From: a bacterium UBA4637
GTDB taxonomy: Bacteria > Bacteroidota > Bacteroidia > Bacteroidales > Bacteroidaceae
Length of the DNA stretch: 64,000 nucleotides
Reading direction: 5' to 3'
Assembly (NCBI GenBank): GCA_002405875.1
Contig: DHMR01000036.1
Span: forward strand, 33,683-97,682
Shown: positions 63,588-64,000 of the stretch, in pieces
Numbering within the stretch: position 1 is the stretch's first letter
How the letters are laid out: the number at the start of each line of letters is the position of its first letter
The notes under the pieces: model-generated
What the model was told of the DNA's origin: nothing
Database searches by the model: none
Seen by the model: the letters and a program-made list of their open reading frames with translations, nothing else
Position numbers and translations under genes: made by a program

Positions 63588-64000
63588 ATGAAACGACAGA
63601 TTGGATTTTCAAGATTGGCGATGCTGGTGTTCGCCATGACGTTGGTAGTGGGATGCTCATCCGACACCAATCTAGGGGAAGACACCAACAACGGAACGGA
63701 GAATGGTAATGGCTCTGGTAGTGACAATACCGGCAGCAGTACGACCTACGATAGCTCGCTCGGCGACCTTACAAGTTTTGACATTGCCATCGACAAAACT
63801 TCACTCGACGAATCGGAGACAATACCCACGGAGGGCGATGAGGCGGAAGATTACATCGAAAATAACACCTTCAAAAATGAAATTAATATTGCCTTCAATG
63901 GTACTTCGGCTACCTCCTCGGGAAGTGTGGATGGCGTGACGGTTTCCGTCAATGGGGCAGATGTCATCGTCAAATCCTCTGCCAAGAAGGTTTGCTACAA
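63588..64000 (+). CDS. Lipoprotein with probable Cthe_2159-type carbohydrate-binding domain (partial)
   Basis: About 137 residues are present. They comprise a signal peptide with a lipobox ending in Cys (VVGCSSD, near residue 23), a Gly/Asn/Ser/Thr-rich linker, then a domain start with SGSVDGVTVSVNGADVIV. That segment resembles the right-handed beta-helix carbohydrate-binding proteins of the Cthe_2159 type that are common in Bacteroidetes. The gene continues beyond the window, so the identification is provisional. Confidence 0.6.
   Translation, partial: MKRQIGFSRLAMLVFAMTLVVGCSSDTNLGEDTNNGTENGNGSGSDNTGSSTTYDSSLGDLTSFDIAIDKTSLDESETIPTEGDEAEDYIENNTFKNEINIAFNGTSATSSGSVDGVTVSVNGADVIVKSSAKKVCY

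Overview
The window looks like a chromosomal segment of a Bacteroidales bacterium, most likely a Prevotella/Segatella-type Prevotellaceae. The evidence is internal. Many genes are preceded by the Bacteroidetes promoter pattern (TTTG, about 19-20 nt, then TAnnTTTG), and Shine-Dalgarno sequences are scarce. Family-specific proteins are present: a Bacteroidetes-type RNA polymerase omega, a DUF4293 protein, a YgiQ radical SAM protein, a PorT-like barrel and a DUF3943 protein. The ATP synthase genes run in the Bacteroidetes order atpD-C-(I-like)-B-E-F-H-A-G. The genus is an inference. I see no insertion sequence, prophage, CRISPR array or rRNA; the DNA reads as core genome with a few accessory envelope genes.

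Layout. 1-3.9 kb: the start of trxB, a divergent AAA/CYTH protein, tRNA-Cys, and a minus-strand run of small or unknown genes. 3.9-7.4 kb: a minus-strand cluster with a ModF-like ABC ATPase, ruvC, a glyoxalase II-like hydrolase and rsmG. 7.5-12.3 kb: a HAD phosphatase, panB, an MFS carrier, then an ECF sigma factor overlapping a protein that appears to span both membranes (cytosolic head, one membrane helix, Ser-rich linker, outer-membrane barrel). 12.3-17.2 kb, minus: a PFL/UPF0210 protein with its ACT partner, an EamA transporter and uvrB. 17.3-19.8 kb: bamD, RNA polymerase omega, DUF4293 and rpsP. 20-24.4 kb: an oligosaccharide flippase behind short tandem repeats, an NhaD antiporter with a hairpin-forming promoter, and an ATP-type phosphofructokinase.

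24.7-40.6 kb is an energy block. It holds the whole F1Fo ATP synthase operon, a large outer-membrane DUF3943 protein on the other strand, then rseC-like plus rnfBCDGEA. Rnf couples ferredoxin:NAD+ electron transfer to ion pumping, and the ATP synthase consumes an ion gradient. The nearby NhaD antiporter could link Na+ and H+ gradients (inference). 41-49 kb: gyrA, a periplasmic TPR protein, a D-2-hydroxyacid dehydrogenase, htpG and a second ECF sigma factor.

49-64 kb: a YgiQ radical SAM protein, a small unknown, an amidase-like secreted protein beside a PlsC-like acyltransferase, another small unknown, a PPi-dependent phosphofructokinase, a membrane-anchored GH25 lysozyme, prmA, a secreted Tyr/Trp/Gly-rich protein, a FadL/OmpP1-like barrel, an unaccompanied FecCD permease behind a leader with a strong intrinsic terminator, and the start of a lipoprotein with a probable Cthe_2159-type domain.

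The observations most worth following are the sigma/dual-membrane protein pair (10.4-12.3 kb), the terminator-containing leader before the FecCD gene (62.2-62.3 kb), the 43-nt hairpin over the nhaD promoter and start (21.8 kb), and the tandem repeats before the flippase (20.16 kb). No fully novel multi-gene system is evident. The sigma/barrel pair resembles the dual membrane-spanning anti-sigma systems described in Bacteroides.
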